From NCBI GenBank assembly GCA_965153455.1, contig OZ234493.1:16544213-16608212 (forward strand): a stretch of 64,000 nt of DNA. Reading direction: 5' to 3'. The number at the start of each line of letters is the position of its first letter. The stretch's first letter is position 1. The notes below the pieces were generated by a model, which was not told the DNA's origin, did no database searches, and worked only from the letters and a program-made list of their open reading frames with translations. The position numbers and the translations under genes are program-made. This DNA comes from Sphagnum compactum. Taxonomy: Eukaryota > Bryophyta > Sphagnopsida > Sphagnales. Of this stretch, positions 37,541-48,065 are shown one piece after another.

Positions 37541-38100
37541 ATCTCAAGACAACTTTCAATGTCTTCTTGGGGTTTCATAAATGATTTTAATTCCTTCCTT
37601 GAGTTTCTAGGATTAGGATTAGGGTTTTCCTTCCTTAGTTTCTAGGATTACGGTTAGCGTCAAGGTTGAACAAGATGGACCTTGCATATGTATGTATGTC
37701 TTGAGTATTATACGAAATTTTATACTATACATAGGTTTTACGTATATGTACGTATTTCGTGTAATATTTGTATGGTATTAAATACATGATTTTGTATGAA
37801 GGTTTTGATAATGTATTTGCGCTCCTCAATCTTCAAACTCCTTCCTTCAAGTTCTCCCAAGTTGTATTTGCTCCACTTCAAAAATTTGTTTTAATGTCTT
37901 CTCAATATAAACTTTTGTCACAATAACTTTGCAAAGCTATGACCTTGGATCGATCTGAAATTCCGGTGAACCATGAAAAACTATGTCTATTACCATCTCT
38001 CAAACTTTTAGCTTGTTTAACTTCATAAAATGAGAGATCTTGCTACTTCCTTGAAATCACCTCAAACTGGGACCTGAACACAAAATGACTTACAACTCGC
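37541..38100. other. Region upstream of copia gag
   Basis: On the copia strand this would hold the leader and 5' LTR, but no stretch matches the 3' LTR and no primer-binding site was recognised. Short ACGTAT-type repeats occur near 37690-37770. It may be a lost or rearranged 5' end, or unrelated host DNA. Confidence 0.4.
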
Positions 38101-38102
38101 TC

Positions 38103-38495
38103 TTAGCAACTCCAAATTCTTTGAGAGTTTGGAAGACACATTAGATATATGTCTTCTATATATGCGTAAAATTTCAGCTCTATTGATGATGACCACAAAG
38201 AGTTATCTCTTTCAAAAGAAATTGATTTCAAAACTAAGGCTGAAACTTTAGCTGGTATAATGAAAATACCAACAATAGTTCTAGCAAAAAGAAGAGTAAT
38301 AACGATCTTTTGTCCCATACCTATATAAATATTAAAAAATTTACAATTATCACTCGCTTCCTTTATAACAAGTCGACTAAGTCTATTAATCTTTTTATTA
38401 TAGTAAGCATGATATCTTGGATCTTTTGCTGGAAATGCCATTTTCAAGATTATTGAGAGCGCCTCTTTTAGTATCAACAAATATTTTAGAGGCAT
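38103..38495 (-). CDS. Unidentified ORF (130 codons)
   Basis: I do not recognise this frame. It begins MPLKYLLILKEALSIILKMA, has a basic stretch (YYNKKINRLSRLVIKE) and a hydrophobic segment (IVITLLFARTIVGIFIIPA) that could span a membrane, and ends CLPNSQRIWSC. It lies directly downstream (minus strand) of a second hydrophobic frame and of an organelle-type group II intron domain V. The two frames may be pieces of one decayed gene, possibly organellar in origin. No start context or promoter supports expression. Confidence 0.3.
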   Translation of the reverse strand: MPLKYLLILKEALSIILKMAFPAKDPRYHAYYNKKINRLSRLVIKEASDNCKFFNIYIGMGQKIVITLLFARTIVGIFIIPAKVSALVLKSISFERDNSLWSSSIELKFYAYIEDIYLMCLPNSQRIWSC

Positions 38496-38556
38496 TTCAA
38501 TCTATATCCTGAGATCCATGGCCTAATGGCATCTTTAGTTTAGCTATTTTGGGTAG

Positions 38557-38898
38557 TCATTTTTTCCTGTTTATTAACAAAATAGGCTTCTCGTGATTAA
38601 GAATCTTGGATTGATAATTACTATAAATATCAACAAAACTCTTAAAATACAAAAGTTTGTAGGAAGCACAAATATGGAAATCTATTAGTAGTTTTACCAA
38701 TAAATAAAAAATCATGACTAGTGCGGCTAATAATATACTAGGGAAGTAAAAATTTAGTAATAGCAATAATATTAGAAAAAGATGTGACAAGATTCGGAAA
38801 TAATAATCAGAAACATGCAAAATCCATGATTGGTTGGACTTCAAGCTTGTTGATTGAAGACCTGAAAAAAAAATCCTATAAATCATCATATATAACAA
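38557..38898 (-). CDS. Unidentified hydrophobic ORF (113 codons)
   Basis: The frame has a strongly hydrophobic middle (ILSHLFLILLLLLNFYF, then ILLAALVMIFYLLVKLLI) predicting two membrane segments, and a basic tail ending LLINRKK. The family is not recognised. It lies between the ORF at 38103-38495 and the group II intron domain at 39027-39061, all on the minus strand. Shared strand and spacing suggest one inserted block. Confidence 0.3.
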   Translation of the reverse strand: MLYMMIYRIFFSGLQSTSLKSNQSWILHVSDYYFRILSHLFLILLLLLNFYFPSILLAALVMIFYLLVKLLIDFHICASYKLLYFKSFVDIYSNYQSKILNHEKPILLINRKK

Positions 38899-39026
38899 TA
38901 TAACACCCTTTTATCGTATCTGCTATTTGAGCAATAAAAAAAGGCTATTTGTGGCATTATTAGGTTAAGAAGGGATATATAGTAGTTTTAAGGGAAATGG
39001 CTTGGTTCTTATCCTCCCCCTCGGTC

Positions 39027-39061
39027 AGAACCACACGTGCAAGTTTCCTTGCATGTGGCTC
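39027..39061 (-). ncRNA. Group II intron domain V (organelle-derived)
   Basis: On the minus strand this 35-nt stretch reads GAGCCACATGCAAGG, AAACTTGC, ACGTGTGGTTCT. It forms a hairpin with the AGC catalytic triad at the 5' base, a GAAA tetraloop and a closing GGTTC, the signature of domain V of self-splicing group II introns. The surrounding 38990-39330 is GC-richer than its neighbours. In plants such introns live in mitochondria and chloroplasts, so this is most likely organellar DNA transferred to the nucleus. Which intron it comes from is not determined. Confidence 0.7.
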
Positions 39062-39293
39062 GTCCATGATGACTTCTTCGAGTTTATAAACCAAGACCCC
39101 CTAGGGCCAAGCCTACATAAGCGAAACATAAAACTGATTATGTTCAGAGTTGGTGTCATGCCATATTGTCTTTTACTTTGAAAGGGTTTATTGATTATGT
39201 TTGTAGGTAGATTAATTCAATTTGCTACTTTGCCCAGTTCGTTCCTGGTTTTTTTTTTATGGGTGCTTGATCTAAAGTATATGCCTGTGGTAA

Positions 39294-39326
39294 GTCTGTC
39301 TACATGAGGGCGGCCTTTAAAGAGAG
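39294..39326. repeat. 33-bp tag shared with 3878-3910
   Basis: Identical to 3878-3910 except for one C/T difference; the core is CATGAGGGCGGCCTTTAAAG. In both places the tag lies in GC-richer DNA next to remnants of kinase genes. Flanking sequences then diverge. Confidence 0.8.
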
Positions 39327-39509
39327 ATCTCTAACTCCCTTTTTAAATGTTGTTGAACCATACAAACACAATAAATATTTATAAATATTTCATGTAACTT
39401 TAATTTGTTAAGATTTAACTTAAATTGTTTAAAGTTATGTCAAGTGAAAAGATAATTTGGTTGAATCCGTCAGTACCAAAATTTAACATGTGTGTGCATT
39501 TTCCATTGT

Positions 39510-39790
39510 CGTGAAACACATGTTAAACTTTTTGGCAAGCTTGCTTTTTGCATGAAAACAAGATGTTGCAAAATCTAATTGACCAAAATCTAGACACTGA
39601 CATCAATTCAAAAAGTCAAATACGTGTGATCAATTTGACATTCTTATGTGTGCAAACAATACCAACGACATGTCCATCAATGCAAGTCTTGGAATTTTAC
39701 AATAAAGATGGGTTGTCATTGGAACTTCCCAACAATAATGATGGCATGGTGGAACTTGAAACATGTTGGATCCTTGGTCATACATAATAT
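39510..39790 (+). pseudogene. Receptor-like kinase remnant, C-terminal end
   Basis: The frame reads HENKMLQNLIDQNLDTDINS, then IRVINLTFLCVQTIPTTCPSM, the end of kinase subdomain XI in plant receptor-like kinases. The invariant Arg of RPSM is Cys here. It is in the same orientation as, and the expected partner of, the N-lobe remnant at 32180-32815. The tail after NNNDGMVELE is not recognised. The 6.7 kb between the two remnants holds the copia element and the group II intron block instead of the catalytic exons. Confidence 0.7.
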
Positions 39791-41662
39791 GATGACATAT
39801 TTATGTGTATGGGCCATTGAACAACTTGTGGTACTAGTAACCATGACATCCACAATTTCAACATGGATAGTGCACATTCGTTTTATCTTGAAACATGCAC
39901 TTGCTTGGAATTATTTTTTAAACAATTTTTTTTCAACTCTTATCGCATATTCACCACCTTAGCACTTCCTTCAACACAAGTGAGCAACTGATGAAGATAA
40001 TGCTACAACATGTGAAGTGTTTCAAATTGTAAAGGTCCACCTCTTTATGTACTGTCTTTTTCAAATTAGTTCATAGATTCATTCAACACAACCACATAAC
40101 CATAAAACTTTGCAATGTCATGTTTTAGCATCCCTCACTTCCTTCCAGGAAAGTAGGTGTTGCAGCTCAACAAATATGTTCTTTTAACTTGTAGTCATCA
40201 CACCCCATCCTAGAATGTGTTGCTTCTTTGCCAATCCCTCATGTTATTGTGAAGGAAGTTGCAACAAAGTTGGCATCCTTCTTTAACAGAAAAAAGTCTT
40301 TCCCTTGAAATAAGGGCATCTGTGAACCATGTCCAAAACAACTAAAGTTGTTGTTGATGCAATGGATGCTCCCTCAGGGCAATGTGATTTCATGAATTCC
40401 AATTCCATGGCCATGGTGCTAATCTTGAATTGAGTTATAATTTGGAGGGCAAAAGAGAGATTTTCACCCATTCCAATCTTGGGCTTTAGAGGTTGGACCA
40501 GATTTGGTGGGATAGGTGAATTGTGACATAAGTCCACAAATTAAAACATAGTGCATGGGTTATTCTATCTTGGTGGAGATGGCTTCACAGTACTTAGAAA
40601 AATAACCAAATTCACCATAGTACAATTGTCATTCTGGATGTTTGAACATTATAGCCGACCTTGTTCTTACAGAGTTGGGGTCACTAGGTACTGGGTGTAT
40701 GAGTCATCCAACTTTGTTTCAAAACCCTAAGAATTACCCAATCTTGCTAAGGCCTGCAAGGATGAAGATCCTGTAAACTTATTTTAGATGTCCATGCTGA
40801 CACAACAAGTGTGCTTCTAAACTCAGAAGTGTACTTCTGAGTCTGATATCCTAGCAATGAATCAGATGACGACGTCATCTCATACTACTAGCATTCCATA
40901 ATTCTGAAGAGAGAAAAGAATGTGCCCCATCCAAGAAACTAACTTTTGAGGGTGCAATGCACACTGGCATCTTCATTGCTGAGAAGCTGACACAGATTTG
41001 AAGAGTTTTTTTACTGTAATAGCTCAGATAGTAGACACCTGACATTTCAGGTGGATTGGACAACAAAAGTTCAATGAATGCATTGAATACAACACACCTC
41101 AAGTGTCAATGTCAACTGCACATCTCACTGTCTATTCAAACTCTTTGGTAGTTGCAAACAAAGTACTTCTGAGGCCTTTAATATTCTCCCCTCCTTGTTT
41201 GCAAATTCACATCCTCAGATCATATCTAAAACAAGCAAATATCACCAGGATGATATCAGATGATGAAAATCAGTCTTGTCGTAACATTACAAGTGTCACT
41301 TGCAAAGTATCAGACAATCAACTTCACTATGAATAGCAATGACTAGCTGCCATGACACCCTACTCACTTCATCAGCTCCCAATAGCGGGTGTAGAGAAGT
41401 ATAAATAAAATAATCCGATTACCCCATTGATCAGTCAGACAACCCTGGAACTTATTTGATAACACAACTACCATCTCTGGCCAGATCATGATATCTGGAC
41501 AACAGGGCATGAATCTTTATTACCCCATAGATCAGTCAGGCAACCTGTTTGATTGCAGGTAGAATTGCTGGGGCAAAGTAAAAAGCTTACAGATTATGAA
41601 TGCACATGTTGTGTACAGTTATTGTGTTAAAAGCCCTTAGATACTTGGTCCTTCCTGTCATA
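39791..41662. other. Intergenic DNA downstream of makorin
   Basis: No gene recognised. The minus-strand frames at 40283-40537 and 40875-41102 lack known motifs. GC content rises toward the makorin gene, so part of this may be its 3' untranslated region or further unrecognised exons. Confidence 0.4.
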
Positions 41663-44149
41663 TTAGTATTTTTGGCAAGCTGGGTCTCCATGTTGGTTCC
41701 TGCTTGCATTCTCATCCATCCAGTTCACCTGGCAATATCCAATCTGTCCAAGAAGTCTCATAACCTGTCCATATGAAGACAAAATCAAAACAACATTGGA
41801 TTCAAAAACTGCAAGCCATTACAACAAGTGGCACATAACCTTCAAAATGCAGAATAGAATGAAATCCTTCTCCAACATTAGAGAGGGCAGAAGCTTTCAG
41901 AAGTTGCAACACTCAAACCCTTTATCTGCCAGAATAATTTCTCCCTTCACCTGACAGCAACACACTTAAGGTCTGATATCAAAGAACATGGATGATTGCA
42001 GTCAGGAAGCCACAAAAAATCACAGCAGCGTAGTGTTGAGCTTAAAATGATGTATGCATCTTGACCATCTTTGGTCATCTTACATCCTGACCAAAGATGT
42101 TAAGAATTTCATGAAAACCACAAAAGGATCAGACAAAAAAAAGGAGAAAACCTTTCAGCAAGGGGAGCCTGAAAAGCTTACCGAACATTTTTGGCAATGA
42201 CAGTGTTCCCATCAGCAGCATCATGGTGACGTAACTTCACCTCCTCCCTACTTCCATCTGTAAACATATGCTGCACATGAAGGAAATTCAACATATGAAA
42301 CCAGCTAAATATGCAAAATCCTGAGCAGGACCATCCGATGCCAACTGGAGTTGTCAAATGGTGTTAAGACAACATGGTCACATGGGGGTCAGCTACACTC
42401 TGACATCACAATTTGAGTTGCACAGAGGACAGAGAACAAAACAAGCTGGTTTCCTTACCTTATAGAAGCAGCTAGTTCCAAAGGGACAGGTTCCATTTCC
42501 ATAGTCAAAATACTTGCAATCAATATCACTGCACACACAAATACACCCCTAACATTCAATTACAAAAACATTGTGCATGTATTTTTACATATGTGTGCAT
42601 CAGGAGCTAAGGTAAAGCATTCTATGTGTTCTCACATAAGAATGCAAACACCTAGAGACCAATAAGGACTTTGGGGTCACCCCTTATGCCTCCATGTCCA
42701 CATGATCTCCTTGATTGCTTGAATTGTTCAAGGGATGGAAAAGGAGGGCGTACACCAGTCATTTAATGTGCAACACACCACCCACCTATGACAAATCCGA
42801 GCACAATCTATATACACAAATATTGACAAATCAGGCACCCAACCAAATAAAACACTGATGGTCACAGCTGGGTGCAGCCACATGACAAGCCTACCAGAGT
42901 GGCTGCGCCAATCTTCCAAGTCAAAATCCAACCAGCTGGCCGGTCATTAGACAGATCCATAATAGGGTGAGTATGACCTTAAAGGGCAATTACATATCAG
43001 GTACCATCTGTCAAGTAGCATGTCAGATGGGTAATAAAACCTCAAGTCGTGATAGGGACATCAAATAGAACAAACAGCTTTAGGTTCTCATGCACACACC
43101 TGAGCTTGTTCTTATAACCGTTGATTATATCCTCCTTTTCTTCAGACTTGAGTACCAAACAACACTTGGGACTATAAAATGTGAAGCTACTCGACAAACT
43201 GGGCAGGCCTGCACAACAGTATCAATGTCCATCCACGTGCATGAGAACCACTCCGCCAACCCCGTATACAGCCAACACAAAATGGATGATCACAGCCCGA
43301 CATTAATCCAAATTTCCGCTCAGCAACTGATGGCTTTGAAAGCACCCACTCCAGACAGACACTGCATTCAATTTCTTGGCTCTTGCGAAGTGCCTCAAGC
43401 TTCTTCTGGTTACGTTCACACTGCTGCCTGTGGCTATCACGTTCTGATGGACGAAATGGATGCAAACAATGCTTCCCACAAGTTGGGCACAAGTCACCAT
43501 GAATCTGCAGGCAGTTATCACCCTGAGGGCATATGCCAGCAGCTGCAAACGCGCAGATTGGGATCTCACTCGGGTCGTTGGACCTTGGCATTTCAATCTC
43601 TTCAACATCCTTTTCATCATCTTCTTCCAGAAATCGGGGACCCAGATTAGCCTTGCCTTCTGTGAGTTGCCAGGCACTTTGTGTATGGGTATTGCTTGAG
43701 CCCTCTTCTGCCCTACTTGTGTCTGGAGATGAGTTAAGAGCTACCACTGAAGGTCTTGGTGGGGAAGGGAGAGGATTATTTGACACTGGATGGGACAGTT
43801 TTACATGCTCATACCTGCAACGACTGCCATAAGAACAAAGGCCACGCTGATAAAATGTGCATACCTGCACATGATCATACAACAATCAGTACACACACAT
43901 GACAGGACCACTGAAAAAACAATGTTCTAATTGAGGGGAAAAACAAAGCCATGCGCAAACTGAAAGCTGTGAGCATAATCTTTTTCCAGAAAGGAAACAC
44001 TTTTAACACATGAAGCTTGTTAGAGGAGAGACGATGCTCTTTACTTACCTGGCTAGCCTGGTCACTCCAGCTATGACAGAACATGCAATCTTCTCCTTTC
44101 AAACACGCTCCATGCATGAAGAACTTGCATAACACCCTGCGCTTGCCAT
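41663..44149 (-). CDS. Makorin-type RING/C3H E3 ubiquitin ligase (frameshifted)
   Basis: Five exons on the minus strand: 44149-44049, 43864-43100, 42528-42459, 42270-42182 and 41756-41663, with GT...AG introns and matching phases. Order: C3H finger 1 ([17 protein letters not shown]), C3H 2 ([15 protein letters not shown]), acidic linker, C3H 3 ([15 protein letters not shown]), the makorin Cys-His motif ([12 protein letters not shown]), a RING finger (CSVCLEW ... [10 protein letters not shown] ... CPVC) and C3H 4 ([17 protein letters not shown]). Makorins are RNA-binding ubiquitin ligases. The reading frame needs three single-base corrections, at about 44146 (after the ATG), 43233 (inside the RING) and 43149; each site lies at a short homopolymer. 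Intact introns rule out a retrocopy. Either the gene is newly broken or the assembly has consensus errors. The last exon is the least certain. Confidence 0.8.
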
Positions 44150-44761
44150 ACTTTCCAAACTCCAATCACTCTTGCTCACCTCTAATTTACCTTCTGCAGA
44201 TACTATTGCTTACTACTACTCTTCATCATTAAGGCAGCAGCAACATCGCTGGATCGATACATCAAACATCCTATGCTACTAATCTTTTCCACACAGAGAA
44301 GAAAAGAAGTCACAAGTCCAAACAGCAAAACATCCTCAATCCTCTCGACACAGAGAAGAAAGGAAGTCACAGATCCAAACAGAAAAAAACATCGCTCGCT
44401 GCTAATCAATCCTCTCGACACACAGAGAAGAAAATGAAGTTACAGATCTAAACAACAAAACATCCCACAATCGTAAACCGCAATAAGGGCCTGCAACGGC
44501 TTGCGCCGCAATCACCAGACAATTCGAAGGAAGACGAAGCCGACGCGTCGAAGAGGTTTTCTGATCTTCTTGGCGTTTGTTTGCTCTTAGGGCTTGTTTC
44601 CTGACGAGATTGCGTCTTCTGCGGTTGTGTGTCCCTGTTCACGATTTCCGTGAAGGAAAAACGAGGGAAATACGGAGCGCAGCGCGACGGAAACGCTTCG
44701 TCTTGCGGAGTCGCACGAGACACGGCGAACGCACCGACGCCAGAAAAGAGAGGGAGAAGAG
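44150..44761. promoter_or_regulatory. Intergenic region between divergent genes (shared promoter)
   Basis: About 610 bp separate the makorin ATG (minus) from the ATG at 44762 (plus), so both promoters must lie here, unless each gene has upstream non-coding exons. The half nearer the plus gene is GC-rich with several CG dinucleotides, typical of plant promoters and 5' leaders. No confident TATA box was found for either gene. Confidence 0.5.
44283..44465. repeat. Three-copy tandem repeat in the divergent promoter
   Basis: The word CACAGAGAAGAAA starts at 44292, 44349 and 44421. It is usually preceded by AATCCTCTCGACA and followed by GAAGTCACAGATCCAAACA and an AAAACATC word. Spacing is 57 and 72 bp; the difference comes from a short insertion (CGCTCGCTGCTAATC) before the third copy. 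Confidence 0.75.
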
Positions 44762-45832
44762 ATGGTGTCCTTCTCGTTCAGAATTGCTTCTTCGCCCAGT
44801 TACAACTGCATCATCTCCTCATCTCCATTTCTTAAGCCAATTGCTTGGCGCCTGTCTGCTTCCTGCAAGCAGCAACGCCTTCTTCCGGCGCCTGGTGCAG
44901 CGAAGGAGATGAGGTTGAACATCCACAGCAGCAACAGCAGCAGGAGCAGCACGCCGTTATGTACCACAACAAAAGCCGTCTCCCCTCACCGCCGAGACCG
45001 CTGCTACTGACGGTGAAGGTCGTGAAGCTTACAACAGTAGAGTGTTCCTTCTCTCGTTGTTGGATAAGCTTCTACAATTGCACACAATTTCAGGATTGTG
45101 CTAAAGGGGAAGAGGACGACGACTCCTCCAGGTGGTGAAGAAGAAAGCTGGCAAGCGTTCTGTGCACAGGTGGGAGGTGAATGGGATGGCTATGGAGCAG
45201 ATTTTACGACTCGGGGTGAGCCTCTGGAGTTGCCAAGTGCGGTTTTTCCAGAGACTTTCCGAGAGTGGGGAGTGGAGATCCATGATTGGCAAACGCAGTG
45301 TCCAACTCTTCCGCAGCCAGCACAGAAAGGCAAGCTTTGGTATAAGGTGATCCGTTTGGTTCCCACTGTCGGCTGCGAAGCTGATGCTGCAACCACTTTC
45401 AGTGTGGAAGAGTGCAGCACACAAAAAGGTGGAGCTGCTGCTGCTGCATCAGCACTTGTATATCATAAGAATGGTTCATATACTGCCGTGTGGCGTGGTC
45501 AGCCAACAATCCTTGAGAATCCTGGTCCTGGCCCTGGAAAGCTTGTGGTGCGAGAAGGGGAAGGTTCGGCAGTAGAGCAGTGTCTGGTGCTGCAAGACAA
45601 CAACGGCCGCACACGAGTGCGGGTGCTGCACCAGTTGCTGCCGAGACGGAACTCTATTACAGTATACCGTGAGAGTTGGGAAGGTCCTTTCCGCAATGGG
45701 GAGTCTCTTGGTGGTTGTGCTTCCAGTACCTCTGCCTTTGCTACACAAGCCAGACTTGAAGCATCTTCTCTTGCTGGCAATTGGCATGTGGATCAGTTTG
45801 CAACACAAACTGTTACTGACGCTCCTGCTGCT
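44762..45832 (+). CDS. Plastid-type DUF3598-like protein (gene model incomplete)
   Basis: An ATG at 44762 opens a Ser/Arg-rich, acid-poor N-terminus (MVSFSFRIASSPSYN...) that looks like a chloroplast transit peptide. The conserved part starts after a TTTCAG acceptor at about 45092: SWQAFCAQVGGEWDGYGADF, then FREWGVEIHDWQTQCPTL, as in plant plastid proteins I associate with DUF3598. The domain continues to SLAGNWHVDQFATQ and reaches a strong GTAAGT donor at 45833. The exon 1 end is unresolved: the frame from 44762 stops at 45010, so either the donor lies earlier (an AG|GTTGAA at about 44911 keeps phase) or a base is missing. Later exons were not found; a LINE begins at about 46.5 kb. The molecular function is unknown to me. 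Family call is moderate. Confidence 0.55.
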
Positions 45833-46345
45833 GTAAGTGAGGATGTCTCTCTTGCCTTATTGCCTTACAATCTACATGCATGGATTATGTTATTTATCAG
45901 TTTGAAACACAAGCAAACTGCTGCTCCTGCTGCCGTAAGTGAGGATGCAAAAGATGCCATCACTTGCAAAATGCATCTGAATCATGTGAATGAGTTTGCA
46001 ACACAAGCAAACTGTAGCTCCTGCTGCTGTAAGTGATAATTCAAAAGATGCCATCATCAATTGCTTTGCAAAATGCATGAGCATCTGTGACTCAGTTTGC
46101 AATGCAAGTAAACTGCAGCTCCTGCTGCAAAGGAGAAGGAAAGGATGCCATCATGTATTGCTTTGCAAAATGCATGTGGATGATGTAAATCAGTTTGCAA
46201 CACAAGCAAACTGTAACTCCTGCTGCAAGTGAGGATGCAAATGATGCCATCACATATTGATTTGCAAAACACATGCCACGTGTATCAGTTTGCAGTGCCA
46301 GCAAACCAAAGCTCCTGTGTATTGCTTTGCAAAAGTCATGAAGGC
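45790..46345. repeat. ~98-bp tandem array carrying the exon's 5' splice site
   Basis: The word CAGTTTGCAACACAAGCAAA or a variant begins at 45794, 45898, 45992, 46093, 46191 and 46286 (spacing 104, 94, 101, 98, 95). Each is followed by GCTCCTGCTGC. The first three copies then have GTAAGTGA (45833, 45935, 46029), the donor that would end the DUF3598-like exon; later copies have lost it. The open frame of that exon continues through two copies to 46036. Confidence 0.85.
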
Positions 46346-46489
46346 CTTGTCCTACCCTAATGAGCTGTTCCGAGGTGAGGACCTTTCACAAATGTGTGGA
46401 ACTTGGTAAATTGTTTCTATTGGATGGGCTGATTGGATTGATAACCATTCTCCTAACTAAAATAAAAAACCCTTAGAAAGGCTCCAAGG

Positions 46490-48065
46490 GATATTACAAA
46501 TGAGGTTCTTTTGGTGAGGACCAGCTCTTCCTCAATCTAAACTCCCTTAGATCTTGCCATGTCCACCATGAGCTTGTGTCCTCCTTCCAGAGCTGCCCTA
46601 CATGCATTAAACCCCTCTGGTACCATTTTCCATAAATTGTTTCCTTCTTCGTTCCCCATCTGTTGCCTTCCTTTGAGGTGAGAAGGTGGTTTCCATTTGG
46701 GGCTACCTGTAAATTGTTGACCAAGATTTTGGGGGAAGTTGTTCTCTTCCTCTGTCCATTGAGATCCATGCCAAATGGACAGCTTGCCAAAGCGGGGATC
46801 CTTCTTTTTTCAAGCTTAGATCCTGACATTAACCAACATGCTTGTGGTTTCAGATGCCCACCCACGTGGGGCCTAGAGTTTTAAACCCTGTAGCAAATAA
46901 GAGCTTTCCATGGGGCCCATCCCAACTCTAGACCCCTTGGATTAGCTTCACCAGGAGGGGCTTGGCCTGCAGGTGATGAATTAGGACTTTTTAGCAATCC
47001 CTGTGAAATGGGGAGTATGACTGGCACCCAATGAACTCTAGCTTTTGCATCTGCCTCTGAATTTCCTGCCCATAAGTAGTTTCTTACTAGCTGTCTTAAT
47101 TTTTAAAATACTTTTCCAGAGAGGTCTGAACATGAGCATAGGTCCATATAGAGGCTAGAACTACCTGGTTAACTACTAAAATTTTGCATGCAAGAGAAAG
47201 TTTTCTGCCATTTGAGGCCCTCAGCCTCTCCCCATGACCAGTCCTTTTCCTTAGGCAACACCCATACTGCTACAGATTTGGTTAGGTTTAGTTTGGCTAC
47301 TGAGGCTGCCCCAAATTTGTGGAGCATTGCCATTGTCCTTTCTATGTTTTCCTTTGATGCTGCCAAGTAGAAGGCTGTATCATCTGTGAACATTTGGCTT
47401 GTTGATTGAGCTCCATTAGACAAGAGCATCACTAGTACTCCATGCGTTGGGTCTTGAAGCATGTGCCCTAGCACATCCACTGTTAGAAGGAAGAGATAGG
47501 GTGCCTATGGGCAGCCCTGGCTCACTGATCTCTGAAGTTCCATCATAGGTCCTCAAGTGTTGTTGATTATAACTGAGGCTCATGCATTCCTGTATAAGGC
47601 AAGAATCCATGTGATGCATATTTTTGAAAACCCCAATGCTCTTTCATTGTATCTTGCATAACAGCCCAAGAGACTCTATCATATGCCTTCTCAAAATCAA
47701 GTAGCATTATAACTTGGTTCTGGTCGCTCTCCACCACCCACTCCACTGCCTCTGAGGCCATTATAACACTATAATCCAAAATGCTTCTATTTTGAATAAA
47801 TCCAGTCTGTGATGGCAGAATCCATTCCTGAATGTATGGCTTCATTCTGTTTGCGAATACCTTTGCTACTATTTTGTAGACAAAGGTTAGCAATGAGATG
47901 CGTCAGTACTTAGAATGGTTACATCTCCCTGCTTTGGAAGAAGAATTATTTAGCTGGTGTTAAAACTTTGTGGCATTTTACAAACTTCTAGAGTCATCTA
48001 TTCTGTTTGTTCTCTGAGATATATGTCAGCAAGTTGGCACAAAGCATTGGGCTGAACTACAACAA
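46490..48065 (-). mobile_element. 5'-truncated, decayed L1-type LINE
   Basis: On the minus strand reverse transcriptase motifs appear in order across broken frames. ILLPKQGDVT is near 47930. In 47893-47567 come LTFVYKIVAKVFANRMKPYI, LPSQTGFIQNRSILD and LLDFEKAYDRVSW. In 47480-47169 come the catalytic-box variant FTDDTAFYLAASK (usually FADD) and KLNLTKS. A basic Trp-rich C-terminal segment is at 46865-46494. No endonuclease domain is seen, consistent with 5' truncation during target-primed insertion. It lies just downstream of the DUF3598-like exon and may have interrupted that gene. Confidence 0.85.

Noticed and set aside
37541-38100. 5' LTR of the copia element
   Set aside because: No stretch matches the putative 3' LTR and no primer-binding site is visible.
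40283-40537. 84-codon minus-strand ORF as a conserved gene
   Set aside because: It reads as a plausible peptide, but no motif, neighbour or splice context supports it.
43090-43832. Plus-strand ORFs opposite the makorin exon 2
   Set aside because: The minus strand carries the zinc-finger and RING motifs; the plus frames have none.
45101-45808. Several minus-strand ORFs opposite the DUF3598-like exon
   Set aside because: They are GC-rich shadow frames; the plus frame has the conserved GEWDGYGADF and WQTQCPTL motifs and splice sites.
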